64,000 bases of DNA from Archilochus colubris (lineage: Eukaryota; Chordata; Aves; Apodiformes; Trochilidae). Made by a program: the position numbers and the translations under genes. Where the stretch lies: assembly GCA_023079485.1 (NCBI GenBank), contig CM041115.1:44014305-44078304 (forward strand). The letters are read 5' to 3'. The stretch's first letter is position 1. The number at the start of each line of letters is the position of its first letter. Positions 27,501 to 37,989 of this stretch are shown piece after piece. The notes beneath the pieces were generated by a model that saw nothing but the letters and a program-made list of their open reading frames with translations, searched no databases and was not told the DNA's origin.

Positions 27501-28138
27501 ACCTCACAGGTTGCAACTAACAGCAATGAGGTAACTTCGACATCTTTGGCACCTTGCAGCCCCCACTGTATTGCAGGGTGCATAACTTGTTTAAGTGAGA
27601 GATACAATGTAGTCTGCAGATCAACACAGTATGCAGCAAAAAGCAAATAAAACTGATTTAGTGTTCTCCAAGCAGAAATACTATACAGAAACTCCATTGT
27701 TTAAATATGGTTTTGTTTTCAAGTCTCCATAAAGACGTATCTACTTCATGGGATAACCTGCAAAATCTCATCCGCAGAAATGAAAGAGAGCTCCTAATTT
27801 ACCTTCTGATAAAGGAAACACAGCCAAAGCAAATTGGAGAAATACAAAGGAAAGCATGAGCTCAAGTGTTGACTCAGATCTTGCCAGTCTGACTCCTGTT
27901 AGTCATCTTACTGGGCTCATGCTGAGAGCCTTGTGGGTGGACATATGAATCCATATGAAATCCACTGAAATCAATGCAGAGCCAGAATCACAGACTTGGA
28001 AAGAGCTGCTCTATTAAGTTAAATGGAAAAAATATAACTGTGTATTGCCTAATAAGAGTGTTAATATTTGCTTGTAAACCAGGTATAAAAGAAGAGGGGG
28101 TGTTAGAAATGGTAGCCTGTAACAGGATAAATGTTTTA
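24573..28138. other. No gene recognised
   Basis: AT-rich noncoding DNA containing the A23 tract at 26970 and many A-rich stretches at 25,700-26,900. Confidence 0.5.
26970..26992 (+). repeat. Poly(A) tract, 23 bases
   Basis: A pure A run after a purine-rich stretch (26870-26970). No linked retrocopy was recognised. Confidence 0.9.
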
Positions 28139-28206
28139 GGATAGGATAATCCCAGTTGAAAAGCACCTCGGGAGGCCATCTAGTTCAACCTTTTACTCAA
28201 AGACCT
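28139..28206 (-). mobile_element. Short CR1 3' end scrap
   Basis: The segment aatcccagttgaaaagcacctcgggaggccatctagttcaacc fits the last 60 bp of a minus-strand CR1. Nothing further of the element is visible beyond it. Confidence 0.55.
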
Positions 28207-29994
28207 AGTTATTTATTTAAAAAGCCACAAGGTTTTGATTTCCGTCTTCCACATCAGATATTTTTCAAAACAGTATTATTTTTTTAATTATTGCATGGTT
28301 AATTATGTTAATTTTCAATGACAGTTTTGTAACTTTCAATAGTAGTTACTTTTTTATCCATAACTAACACCTTATAATTAATGTTCCTGTGTAATACTGC
28401 TATATTTCTGAATCTTCTTTATTTCCTACTTGAAGTTTCAGCTGAGATGCCACACTATTTCCTGTAACTGCAAATATCATCACTTAGCTTTCTGTTGTCA
28501 CACTGTAAAAATGCCCAAGAGCTAAGATAAAGAAACCTGTTTCAAAAATGAAAACCATGTTGATAAACTGCTCTTCTTTCAACTTCAGCAAGAAGGTGCC
28601 ATTGTTAGTAGAAGATGGCAGTGACATTCACTTTACCAGTATTCTGTGGTCATGCATAATATTAATCCCAACAATACTGACAACTGTTATTCTACAGAGG
28701 TTTCAACTTCTGTTTTTTATTAGCCCAATCACCACTCGCAGCAGCTACACGTGAGACATAACAGCAGTTTCCTTTTTCACTCTGCAGTTCCAGTCACTCT
28801 GACCTGATCGACAACAATGCCAAACTATTTTCTGCATTCCGTAAGCTTCTTGTTCATTAAAACTTCCCCTCCCAGCTTCAAACAGTACTTCCCTATGTTG
28901 CTGACATCAACACTTACAAAAATGAAAAACTCTGTAAATAGCTCAGATTTAAGACTGCTTTGGAAAGCACACCACTGCTTAAAGTCCCTATGATTCTGAA
29001 GTTCTTCATACCATCTATTCATAAGGAAGCTGTTTAGTACAAAATACTCCAATTACACCAACAAGTTACTCAGGACTCATTCTCATCGAGCAGAAGACAG
29101 TTGTGGCTGCTGTGATCCTCCTACTGAATGATCAAAGAACTGTTAGCAGATCTAAGCAGTCAAGATGCAGGGGTATGCTCGAGGAACATCACTACAATGC
29201 TATGGCCATATATCTATTACTAGAAAGACTGGGCAGGGGGAAAGAGAAAGTTAATCCATAGAACTGATCCAAACTACTCTTTTTAACAGTGAACATAATC
29301 TCTCCACAATCTCATTGTCAATATTGATTTTCCATGAAATATATACTTTAGGAATATTTATTTCTCACCTAAGCTACATGCATATTAAATTTTACTGACT
29401 ATAGAAGCAGTGGAGAAGTAGTTGAGAAACTGCGAAGCTATGCAGGGCTAAGATGTCAGAAACACTATTAAACTAACCAAAAGAACAAAATCACATTTGA
29501 ACTCATGAATAGCTGTAAAAATCTTCTCAATTATGTTTATCTCTGCTCTGCAACCAAAGAGTTTAGTCAGTGTCTCTCTGGCGAGAAATAATTTACAAAC
29601 AAGCAAAGCAAGCTTTTATTTTCTCACCTCTTCCAGAATGCAAAGGTGAGAAGGGGAAATTTCTTCAAGACAAAGCTAATCAGTGGGCTCTAATGAGACT
29701 CTAGTTGCACAAACAAAAAAAAAAATAATTCTCCAGAAGTTTTAGCCGCAATCCTTTTCTGAAAAACAACAAAAAAATTATATACATAACCTTTTGTGAA
29801 AATAAATACAAGTCATTAATTCATAATCCCTAACTAAGGGAACGTTTCCCAGCCCAGAAGCAAATCCAGCACAGAGGGAGAGAAGCCAGAGACGCTTCTG
29901 CGACCGTTTGCCCTCGTACTGCAAGAAGGTGATTTTCCTGTAATTTTTTCAGACACCACAAGTAAGTATTCTCGAGGAAGTTCAGGTCCCCCAC
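28207..29994. other. No gene recognised, flanks the CpG island
   Basis: AT-rich DNA up to the abrupt start of the CpG island. If the island is the JAK2 promoter, this is the start of its first intron. Confidence 0.5.
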
Positions 29995-30039
29995 CGGCTA
30001 GGTCCGACCTGCTCCGGGGCAGTCTCAGGGGAACACGCT

Positions 30040-30390
30040 TTAGGCGAGGGGAGAGCACATCGCCGCACCAGACGGGTCTTCCGTGCCGACCGGGAGCCCT
30101 CCTGCCCCTCTCCCTGCCCAGGTACGGCCGAAAGCGGGGCGGGCTGTCCCGCCGAGCGCTGCCCGCCAGCCCCGCCGCGCACCCCCGCCTTCTCGTCCGC
30201 CCGCACTCGCACGCCGGGAAGGGGGGGTAAGGGGGTGCCGGGGAGGGGCGGCCGCCAGAGGCAGCTTCCGAGCCGGCCGGCGGAGCTTCCCGTCAGCGGA
30301 ACGGGACACGCCGAGGTGCAGCCGCCACCCCGGCCACCCCCCCACACGCACCCCGTCCCGGGCGGCGCCGGGCCCACTCACCCCGGCGGT
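30040..30390. other. GC-rich core of the CpG island without gene
   Basis: This segment has dense CpGs but no protein that resembles a known family in any frame. It is best read as promoter, 5' exon or first intron DNA. Confidence 0.5.
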
Positions 30391-30600
30391 GGCGGGGCAG
30401 TCCGGCGTATGCAGGCGGCTTGGCCCTCGGAGCCCGCTCCCTCTCCATGCACGGCGCCGGGGCACGCGGCGGCGGCAGCGCCGTGCCCAGCCCCGCCGTG
30501 CCCAGCCCGGCTCCGCTCTGCTCAGCCCCGCTCTGCCCACTGCCTCTGCGCGGCCGCCCCGCCCTCCGGAGCGGGGGAGCTGAGGGGGAAGGGCGGGCGG
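30382..30600 (-). other. Candidate untranslated first exon (JAK2?) ending at a splice donor
   Basis: On the minus strand the sequence CCGCCGGG is followed by gtgagt (30381 down to 30376), a consensus splice donor inside the CpG island. If the island is the JAK2 promoter, this would be the end of its noncoding exon 1. The exon start is a guess; no transcript evidence is available. Another weaker minus-strand donor (gtaagc) lies near 30665. Confidence 0.3.
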
Positions 30601-30900
30601 GGCGGGAGGGGGAGGCGACGCTGTTGCTGCGTCATCGCGCGTCGGTGTTCGGCGGTCGGACGGCTTACACACGCAGAGGCACTGCTGCTCCCGGGGTTGG
30701 GGGGTCGGGAGGGGGAAACGTCCCTGGCGTCCCCTCGGCACCTGCCCGCTGCGGCAGGATATCCCCCACCCCAGGGAAGCCGTCCCGGGGTAAGGCTGTC
30801 GGCGGCGCAGCTGACGGAGACGGCAGCCTCCCGCCTAGGCGCTGGAGAGGGCGCCGGGGGGGTGTAAGTGCGGGAAGGGGAACCTCTCTTGTGCCAATGG

Positions 30901-31572
30901 TGACTGCTTTATGCCCTCCCTGTCCCCTCACTCGGGTCCCTGTTGCGAACAAGGGCTTCTTCTTTCTCACAAATTTACGTCTGCCCTGAGCAGAGTGAGC
31001 CGCTCTGAGGTGGAAGCGGAGCTAAAGTGAAGCAAAAGGGCCTTGGGACAGCGAGCGCAAGCTTGAGGGACAGAGCTTGAACAGAGCTTGCCTTGTTGAG
31101 CTGTGGAAAACCAAAGTACTGCATGTCCGCTGTAGTCGCGTTTTCCCGTAGTGTGTGTGGGGGGGAGATGGGACCAAGGAAAAGGAGACGGTGTGCTTTT
31201 AAGCAATGCGTGTGCATGCTGGTTCTGCCCTGGCTCCCAGGATTGATAGACAAAGCTTTAACCTCGCGGATGTAAACTTTCCTGTAACTTGCTAAGTGAT
31301 GAATTTGTTCCTTATTTCCTCATCAATACTGAGTAAAGATGCTTCATCTGAAAGCTCTCAAAGTTGTTTGTTACAGTCAAGCGAAAAAGAGAAAGGTTTT
31401 GACTGATGACATGGGAGGAACACTATAGTCAGAGGACCTTATCTACAAATATATACCATGAAATCTTTATCCAGGAGACAACATAAATTGCAGCAAGGAA
31501 AGATAAACACTTGACTAAAAGTTTGATGGTGAGTCTCAAGTCTACCAAGAGGCTCAGGCCCATTATTAACTC
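30901..31572. other. Upstream flank of the CpG island, no gene
   Basis: Moderately GC-rich DNA between island and RTE insertion. The short open frames here show no family similarity. Confidence 0.5.
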
Positions 31573-31583
31573 ACTGATTTCAT
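31573..31583. repeat. Target-site duplication, 3' side of RTE
   Basis: The sequence actgatttcat is identical to 34400-34410. The match does not extend by one base on either side. Confidence 0.85.
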
Positions 31584-31584
31584 C

Positions 31585-31619
<35 letters not shown>

Positions 31620-31621
31620 GG
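31584..31621 (-). repeat. (ATG)n microsatellite tail of the RTE element
   Basis: About eleven trinucleotide copies (atc on plus, gat/atg on minus) lie between the last element sequence and the target-site duplication. Their position identifies them as the 3' tail on which RTE elements prime, not an independent microsatellite. Confidence 0.85.
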
Positions 31622-31761
31622 TTTGGCTTCATGAAGGAAGATTTCAGAAGGTCTCTCCCCAGGCTTGCTGCCAGTGCGCTGATGGCTGAAAAGGCCAATG
31701 TGGGACAGGCAGTGCGGCTGCAAAAGGCACAGCAGAAAGTCTCCTGTGAGGGGACAGCCAA
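31621..31761 (-). pseudogene. RTE C-terminal Cys-rich end, degenerate
   Basis: The frame reading FCCAFCSRTACP retains a Cys-x2-Cys pair and then runs via LGRDLLKSSFMKPN into the tail microsatellite, which is read as poly-Asp. Related elements have a zinc-finger-like motif here. The His positions are not preserved, so the assignment is tentative. Confidence 0.5.
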
Positions 31762-31833
31762 GGCACGGCTCTTTCTGCTCTGTCTTTTCTCCTCCAGACT
31801 GATCCCACGTGTGTTCCCAAAGGAGGCAGCAGC

Positions 31834-32135
31834 TCAGTTATGGATGGTGTCTCCATGTCTCCCGCCTGGAGGCCAGAGTGGACACTGCTGGCAGTCAGTG
31901 TGGCCACAGCTGAGGGATTGTTTCAGGGAGTCCTTGGATCTCCTCTCTGGGGCTCCTCTGTTGTGGCACTCGGTGGCAAGTTCACCACAGAGCACAATCT
32001 TAGGGAGGTGGTGATCCTCTATCCTGGAGATGTGCCCTGCCCAGCACAGCTGTGTCCTCAGTATCATGGGCTCCATACTGGTGACCCCTGCCTGTTCAAG
32101 GACAGGGACATTGGTCACGGGGTCAGTCCAGTGGA
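31834..32135 (-). pseudogene. RTE C-terminal domain
   Basis: In the minus direction the frame reads HWTDPVTNVPVLEQAG, then LRTQLCWAGHISRIEDHHLPK, then RGAPERRSKDSLKQSL. This matches the conserved RTE C-terminal block with a WAGH motif and a basic RGxxxxRxKDxLK segment. It directly follows the deletion junction of the RT palm. The frame closes near 31834, where the C-terminal Cys-rich part continues in another frame. Confidence 0.85.
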
Positions 32136-32860
32136 TGTAGCAGGATGATCATTTTGAGGAACCTGGGGGGACATCCTAATCATTCCAAGATTTGCCACAG
32201 GTCCTTTGTACTCAGAGTGTCAAAAGCTTTAGTGAGGTCAATGGATGGCACATAAAGACCTTTGCTCTGTTCCCTACACTTCTCTTGCAGTTGTCTGAGA
32301 ACAAATACCATGTCTATGGTGCTCCTATTGGCTCTGAAACCACATTGGCTTTTAAGTAGAACTTCCTCTGCTATAGGAGGTACTGATCTGCTCAAAAGTG
32401 TTCTTGCAAGGACTTTTCCAGCAATGGAGAGCAGAGTTATCCCTTGGTAGTTGGAGCAGTTTGACTTTTCTCCTTCCTTCTTGTACAGGGTGATGATGAG
32501 TGCATCCCAGAGATCTGGTGGTAGTAGACCTTGTTCCCAGCAACTCATAAGGAGCTCGTGAAATTTAGAATGGAGTGCTTGGCCTCCATGCTTCCAGACT
32601 TCAGATGGGATTCCATCAACCCCAGCTGCCTTGCCAGTTTTCAGCTGCTGTATGGCCTTCAGAGTTTCTCCCAAAGTAGGGGCTATGTCCAGTTTGGTTT
32701 TCACCAGTTGTTGTGTAATGTGCTGAATTGCTGAGCCTTGGACTACATGGCTGGTACTGAAGAGAGTCTGAAAATGTTCAGACCATTGGTTCAGGATGGA
32801 GGTTTTATCTGTGAGAAGCATTTGGCCATCTGGCTGACTAGGGGGCTTTGGACCTGGCAT
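32136..32860 (-). pseudogene. RTE reverse transcriptase, N-terminal half only
   Basis: A 226-codon frame without stops holds the RT fingers and the first palm motif: TGKAAGVDGIPSEVWKHGG, SNYQGITLLSIAGKVLART, QCGFRANRSTIDM and DLTKAFD, the last with the first catalytic Asp. After DLWQILE an in-frame TGA appears, and homologous sequence continues only to LGCPPRFLKM. It then jumps near 32135 to the C-terminal region. Motifs B to E, including the F/YADD catalytic pair, are absent, so the enzyme cannot be active. The preserved frame suggests a fairly young insertion. Confidence 0.92.
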
Positions 32861-33414
32861 GTGGGTCCATACACTGCTTTCAGCACTTCATAGAGCCCTC
32901 TGTGGTCACCCATAACTGCGCATAGTTCAGTCTTTGCTGCTTGGTTGATCCACCACTTGCTCTGGATGTCTCGAAGTCTCTGTTGGATGCAGAGCTACTG
33001 CATGAAAGATAAAAAGCTGCTTTTCTTACGTGGCAAGATAGCTGAGTGAAGTGTGCTTGGTGAGTGGTTCTCTGTCAACAATTCTTGGGTTTCTTGGTGG
33101 TTTTCATCAAACAGTCTTTTTTTTTCTTTGAGAAGAACCCTAGGGATTCCTCAGAGGGCTGCAGGATGCAATTTTTAATGTGTTGCCAAAGCTCTTCAGG
33201 AGAGGGATGTTCTACTGTCTAGCTTGAAGGTTTATCTGGAAGCTGTTTCTCACTGTGCCTTTTTGAAGATCATTAACTTTGAGCCTCCTCCTTTGCATGC
33301 CACCCCTTAGGTTTGGGCTTAAAGCAGAGGGTAAGTTTACATTGCACAAGGCACTGGTCTGTATGACATTCTGCACACGGCATTACTCAGGTATGATGGA
33401 CATCTCCAACATTT
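32861..33414 (-). pseudogene. RTE linker between endonuclease and RT
   Basis: The linker contains readable pieces such as QRLRDIQSKWW and GLYEVLKAVYGPT, which correspond to the segment that precedes the RT domain in RTE proteins. The frame changes by one base near 32860, so that VYGPT is not in frame with the following RT. The rest is interrupted by stops. Confidence 0.7.
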
Positions 33415-33830
33415 CTCTGGCACACTAAGACATAGTCAGTGAGGTGCCAGTGCTTGGATCGAGGATGCACTTCAGGAAGATAGTGTTGGTGATGTTGAGC
33501 TGCTGCTCAGCACAGAACTCTAGAAGGAGATGTCTGTAGTCATTACAGTTCCCAACACCATGCGTTCCTAGTGCTGCTTTCCAGTCTTCACAGTTCTTTC
33601 CTATTCTGGCATTGAAGTCACCAACCACCAGCAAGGATTATGATCTTATCACCTGCAGGAACCTTTTGGGTGAGACGGTGCAGGTCAGTGTAGAATTTGA
33701 CTTTTTCTGCATGGTCATCTTGGACGGTTGGGGCATAAATACTGAAGAGAATCACATGTTGCTTATTGTGTAGTGGGAGGTGTAAGGAAATAATGCGATC
33801 GGAATGACTCGTCAGCTCTCCTTGAAAAAG
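33415..33830 (-). pseudogene. RTE endonuclease (EEP) domain remnant
   Basis: In the minus direction the frame reads SDRIISLHLPL, then VILFSIYAPT, then, after a one-base frameshift near 33635, VVGDFNARIG, and after another near 33470, SKHWHLTDYVLV. GDFNARIG carries the Asp and Asn of the EEP active site, and HWHLTDY corresponds to the conserved block near the catalytic His. The N-terminal third of the domain, with the TWN-type start and the catalytic Glu, is missing: the leader runs almost directly into the middle of the domain. The domain would have nicked target DNA for target-primed reverse transcription. Two frameshifts make it inactive. Confidence 0.85.
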
Positions 33831-33839
33831 GCTGCTTGG

Positions 33840-34399
33840 TCACTGAGGATGCTGCCCAACAAGATTGTCATCTCCTGGGTCAGCCTCGAGCGACTGATGT
33901 CCTGAGCTGCCTGCATTCAGGGTTGGGTCTGCAGCTCCCAGTGCCCCTTTCCCTGCTGATTCGACCCCCGCCTGTCGCTGCAGGGATTTACAAGTCTGGG
34001 TTTATCCCTTGGGACTGTGTTTATCCCTGTGGCTTTTTTAGGTGAGGCACAGCGTGCATGGAACTGGCCCCACCCTTTACTCCTAAGGTTCATCTGCCAG
34101 GGCCCAGCAAGCATGGATGGTGACAGCAAAGTCCTCAGGACATGGGTTTAGTTAGAGTGTCCTCTTGGATGGATGGCCTTACAGGGCTAAGCAAGCTCCA
34201 TCTGCCCGGGTTTGAAGTTAGAGTTGTCCTTCTCCTAGGATGATTGCCTGAAGGCTGCTGAGCCCATCCTGCCCATGGACACACTTTGTCTGACCCCTCA
34301 GTTGTGACCTGTCTGGCATGGGAGACCCCACTGGAGGCAAGGCCACCTCACAAGGCACAAGGGCACAAGCCCCCACAACAAGGGCGTGCCCGTGGAGGG
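33840..34399 (-). other. RTE 5' leader
   Basis: This GC-richer segment lies between the 5' target-site duplication and the first endonuclease homology. It has no clear protein similarity. A short open frame (34129-33917) reads without recognisable domain. Confidence 0.6.
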
Positions 34400-34410
34400 A
34401 CTGATTTCAT
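34400..34410. repeat. Target-site duplication, 5' side of RTE
   Basis: The sequence actgatttcat is identical to 31573-31583. It abuts the 5' leader of the element and sets its 5' boundary. Confidence 0.85.
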
Positions 34411-37400
34411 AGTAAGTTGATAATTGTCAGTTAACAATTCAATACTGTAAAATAAATTGCTATTTCAACACAAGCCTACCACTATAATTTCTGCAGTGCT
34501 GCAGGGGGTTTATTCTGTGCAGGAGAATATGCCCACAACATAGAACAGCATCCCACAGAAAACAAAGTCTAGACCAATTCAAAACTAGAATTGAACTCGC
34601 TGAGTACATTGCTTTGTATGTTTGGCTTCCTTGAACATGCAGTTCAAAGGATACCTGGTGATGTCAAAATGAAGTTAATTCAGGGTACTTTATGCTAGTC
34701 TACTTAGTCCCTGATCTGTCAGAAAGTTTCCTAGGTATTACATCCTCTAATAATTTGCTTTTGTTTTTTAATGTGTCTTTCCAGGCTGCACTGTGGAAAA
34801 CTCACTCTAGCATGTACTGAGTGACACTGAAAACTTCTTGCAATCGGGGAGAGGAACCACTGCAAAATAAAATTGTTTTGATGCCTCCTAAATACAATCA
34901 CCTAATTTACCAATGGCATCCAGACCACTAGTCTGTTCAGGGCTGGGCACTCCGACTGAACTTTCAGCAGCATTCCTGCTATTCTGTTAATTTTTAACAA
35001 GTCCTTCTAAAGGCATCTGTACCCAGAAACTGATAGCCCCTCAGATTTTCATCTTAGTAGCATTTACGCTTCTCTCTTTCCTTTTTCTTTGCTAAATGAC
35101 TGTACAAAATCCATACATTTGCTCATTAATGCACTCAGGTGCAAGTGTCAGCCTGTGACACGTGGTAACTTACGCTTAAAAGGATTCAAGTATCATTTAT
35201 CTTCCCGTTTACACATTTCATTTCACATTTTCACATCATGTCAAATACAAATACATGTAGGGTGTAGTAACACAGGCGTAACCACATAACCCTGAACTAA
35301 ACAGGGGTGTAAAACACCAAACTTAGTAACTTACCCCAAAATTATAGACAAAAATACCACTAATTATACACAAAAAAGGATTTCTACGGTTGTAGCAACT
35401 TCCCTTCAGAGTTAGTTTGCTTTTCAAAGCAAGTTATAAAACTTGCCATCTGTGCAAAAGGCTTAGTTTTACTTTCTTGATTACTTCTGTGTTGCACATT
35501 TTGAGATCAATATACAGATCAGGAAATAGATTTTGTTTCATTTTCTGTTCCAGCACCTAAATAATTATAGAATCAGTTTTGTTGTTGTTTTTACTTGAAA
35601 AATTCTTACAGCTGTTCTTAGATTCATCATTTTTTGCTGAAAATAAAATCAAAGCACTTTCTGTATTCAGGATGGGAGATTATTTGCAAAACCTTCACAA
35701 ATTAGAACAAGGCTAAGGAAGTTATTTAAGTCAAATCTCTGAAGCTGGTTGTCTCCATGTATTTCACTTTTCCTTCTGTTTTTGGAGTAGGATGTAAAAT
35801 TCTTAGTGTTTAAATACATATCTAACAGGTTTTCTTCATCCTTTGTGTAGGCTCAGACTTACAGAAAAACACATTTTGGTTAGAAAACCATGAGTTTTCT
35901 TTAAATACATGTCACTAAGAACAGTCTTGACATAAACTTTCATTATTTATAGTAATTCTTTGAAATCTATTTCTTTGAGTGGGATGAGTGACTACCTCCT
36001 TCCTGGAGAAGAAAAGAAGAACAAGCACCTGTTATATACACAGATTTGTATATGATTCAGCTCCTGAAAGGATTCACTCTTCTAATTCATCTGCTTCAGA
36101 AAAAAAAAATAGTAAAAAAATCCACTTCTAGGCATTGGGAGTTCCAGTGGTAAGCCTAAGGTTTTCCTCTTCCAGACATTCACTTGACAGCTGTTTCTCT
36201 GAGAAGCAGAAGACAGCACCTAACAAGAAGTGCATGACACTTCTGTCATGACTGCTTATGGATCATCACCCAAGGATGTAAGAGGTACTTCCCCAGCCAC
36301 TGAACTCAGCCCTGAGCACTGCTCCTTGTGGAAGATGCACATCTTTGACACCACCTTCTCTAACAACCCACTGTGTTCTTGATCAGTTACTGATTCTTTC
36401 TTGATCAAGAACTACTGCATTATACAGCAATCCCAGAGGAAGATTTAAAAAAAAAAAAAAAACAAACAAACAAACAAACAAAGCACCAAACAAACAAAAA
36501 ATAATCAGCCCTCAAAAAATCACAACAGGTAAAACCCACACAAGAGCAGGCAGCAGTTCAGTTGGAACGGAAAAGCCTGCAGACATTACAGAGACTGATG
36601 CAGGACAAGGATTTCTATAGAACAGGGAGGAATAAAATCAGATGATGCTCCCCTCCTTTGTTCTGTGTTTCTGTAACTGCCCTATTTCCCTTCCACAGCA
36701 CATCCAAGGGCTGAAGAAGCTGCTGCTTCTCAGCAGCTCTCTGGGATTCCCTCTGATAGGTACAATCTGTAGCCTGCAGTGATCAGGAGTAGTGCTCTGT
36801 CAGAGAGAAGCTTAGTTTGTATGTTGAAGATGTGTATCTGATGTGCAGTGGTAATAAAACCTGCATTAAAAAAAAGATGGCATAGTGGTATTGTTGTATT
36901 GCTTCTCTATGTTGTTAGTGTATGCACTACTGTATGGTGCATAAGGTTTCCATATGTGTCTTTCACATTGAGTTATTCTGGTTTTGTTTGTGTCAGTAGT
37001 TTCTGATTGTTTTTCTGCAAATAGAGAAAGATAAAATCTTTTCCTTTTTTATGCTATAATGCAGCTGATTGTCTTGTAAACAGCAGTGCCTTCACCAATT
37101 TCTCACTGCCAGGAGCTCTGCAAAATGTTCAAAGCCTTTGAACCCTCTCATCTGTGTGGCTTAGCACAGGTTGGTGTGATCTGATCTGGAGATGGAGTAA
37201 ATTAATTTCTTGCCAAGTTTGTTGAGTCACCACGGAGCAGCAGCATGGGATTTCCTTTTAAGGAGCCATGCCCCTTTCTCCTATTATAGGACAAACCCTA
37301 GCACGCAGCCAGGAGTTATGTAGCTGGAGAAAGCAGGCAAGTAAGTGCAAGAAATTGTCTTAACTGTAGAATGTCTTGAAAATTAATTCTGCAATACGGT

Positions 37401-37989
37401 AGACTGTTGGGAAGTGGTTTGGTGTAAACGGCATTACAGAGCACCACAAATTTATTGTCTAGTCTAAGGTTCTACTTCCTTAACAAAATCATGTTAGGGA
37501 ATCAGACAGCATGAAACTAATTACATGAAACTAATAAACATGAAACTAATCAAAATAATACTGTCACCTGAGTTGAAGAACCATGAAGTGCAGACTTTTA
37601 ATTTTACACATTTTATACTTCAAATTTTGCTTGCTTAGGTTTGGGGTTTTTGTGTTTTTCCCAAGACTTTTTCATCTTTAGAACAGGATATCCCCTGTGT
37701 TTAACTGGTGGCTAAACTCAACAATATGTGATTTCATATGGGGTTTGGTTATACTGCTATAAAAATTGAATGTATTTATATTGATAAAAAAGGACCTAAA
37801 GTTGTGCCTTCTTGGGTCATCCTGTTACCAAGAAAATAGATTATAACTCACAAATAATTGCATTTGAAAATCTCCTGGGAGCAGGAAAGTCTTGTAACTT
37901 GAAAACCTCCTGTAACAAAATTTGGAGGGCCCAGGTTTAATTTTTTCCCTTTTTAAAAATCTCAGCAAAATCACCTCAGCTTTTCTTGC
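34411..37989. other. No gene recognised (intergenic)
   Basis: Noncoding DNA between the RTE and the LTR remnant. The 36200-36790 part is less AT-rich and could be an old, unidentifiable repeat. Confidence 0.5.
36447..36500 (+). repeat. Poly(A) plus (CAAA)n
   Basis: Sixteen A residues are followed by five CAAA units and a further A/C-rich stretch. Confidence 0.9.

Larger units (their letters stand above)
29995..30900. promoter_or_regulatory. CpG island promoter, probably of JAK2 (minus) and perhaps divergent
   Basis: About 0.9 kb of very GC- and CpG-rich DNA stands out from the AT-rich surroundings. It contains GC-box runs (gggcggggcggg near 30590-30610) and a CRE/ATF-like tgcgtcatcgcg at 30628. 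No TATA box is obvious, as expected for a housekeeping promoter. In other amniotes JAK2 starts downstream of RCL1 on the same strand, so a minus-strand promoter at this place fits JAK2. That assignment is inference from gene order, because no JAK2 coding exon is visible in the window. All long open frames inside the island overlap on both strands and are products of GC richness. Confidence 0.7.
31584..34399 (-). mobile_element. RTE-clade non-LTR retrotransposon, defective, with TSD
   Basis: This 2.8 kb insertion reads on the minus strand in this order: a 5' leader (about 34399-33840), an AP-type endonuclease (EEP) remnant, a linker, reverse transcriptase, a C-terminal domain, a degenerate Cys-rich end, and an (ATG)n tail. 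The EEP-RT single-ORF organisation, the motifs and the microsatellite tail are typical of the RTE clade, not of CR1. An 11 bp direct repeat, actgatttcat, sits exactly outside both ends (31573-31583 and 34400-34410), so both boundaries are original. The body has frameshifts near 32860, 33470 and 33635 and two large losses: the N-terminal part of the EEP domain and the RT catalytic core. AviRTE, described from several bird lineages and filarial nematodes, is the obvious candidate family, but I could not compare it. Confidence 0.88.

Noticed and set aside
1..29994. Search for JAK2 coding exons
   Set aside because: No sequence resembling the JAK2 N-terminal or other exons was seen on the minus strand, so JAK2 coding parts probably lie outside the window.
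30040..30989. Open frames of 100-233 codons on both strands in the CpG island
   Set aside because: GC-rich DNA rarely forms stop codons. The frames overlap each other and have no recognisable family.
36160..36790. Possible old repeat or exon in less AT-rich DNA
   Set aside because: No motif or frame could be tied to any family.
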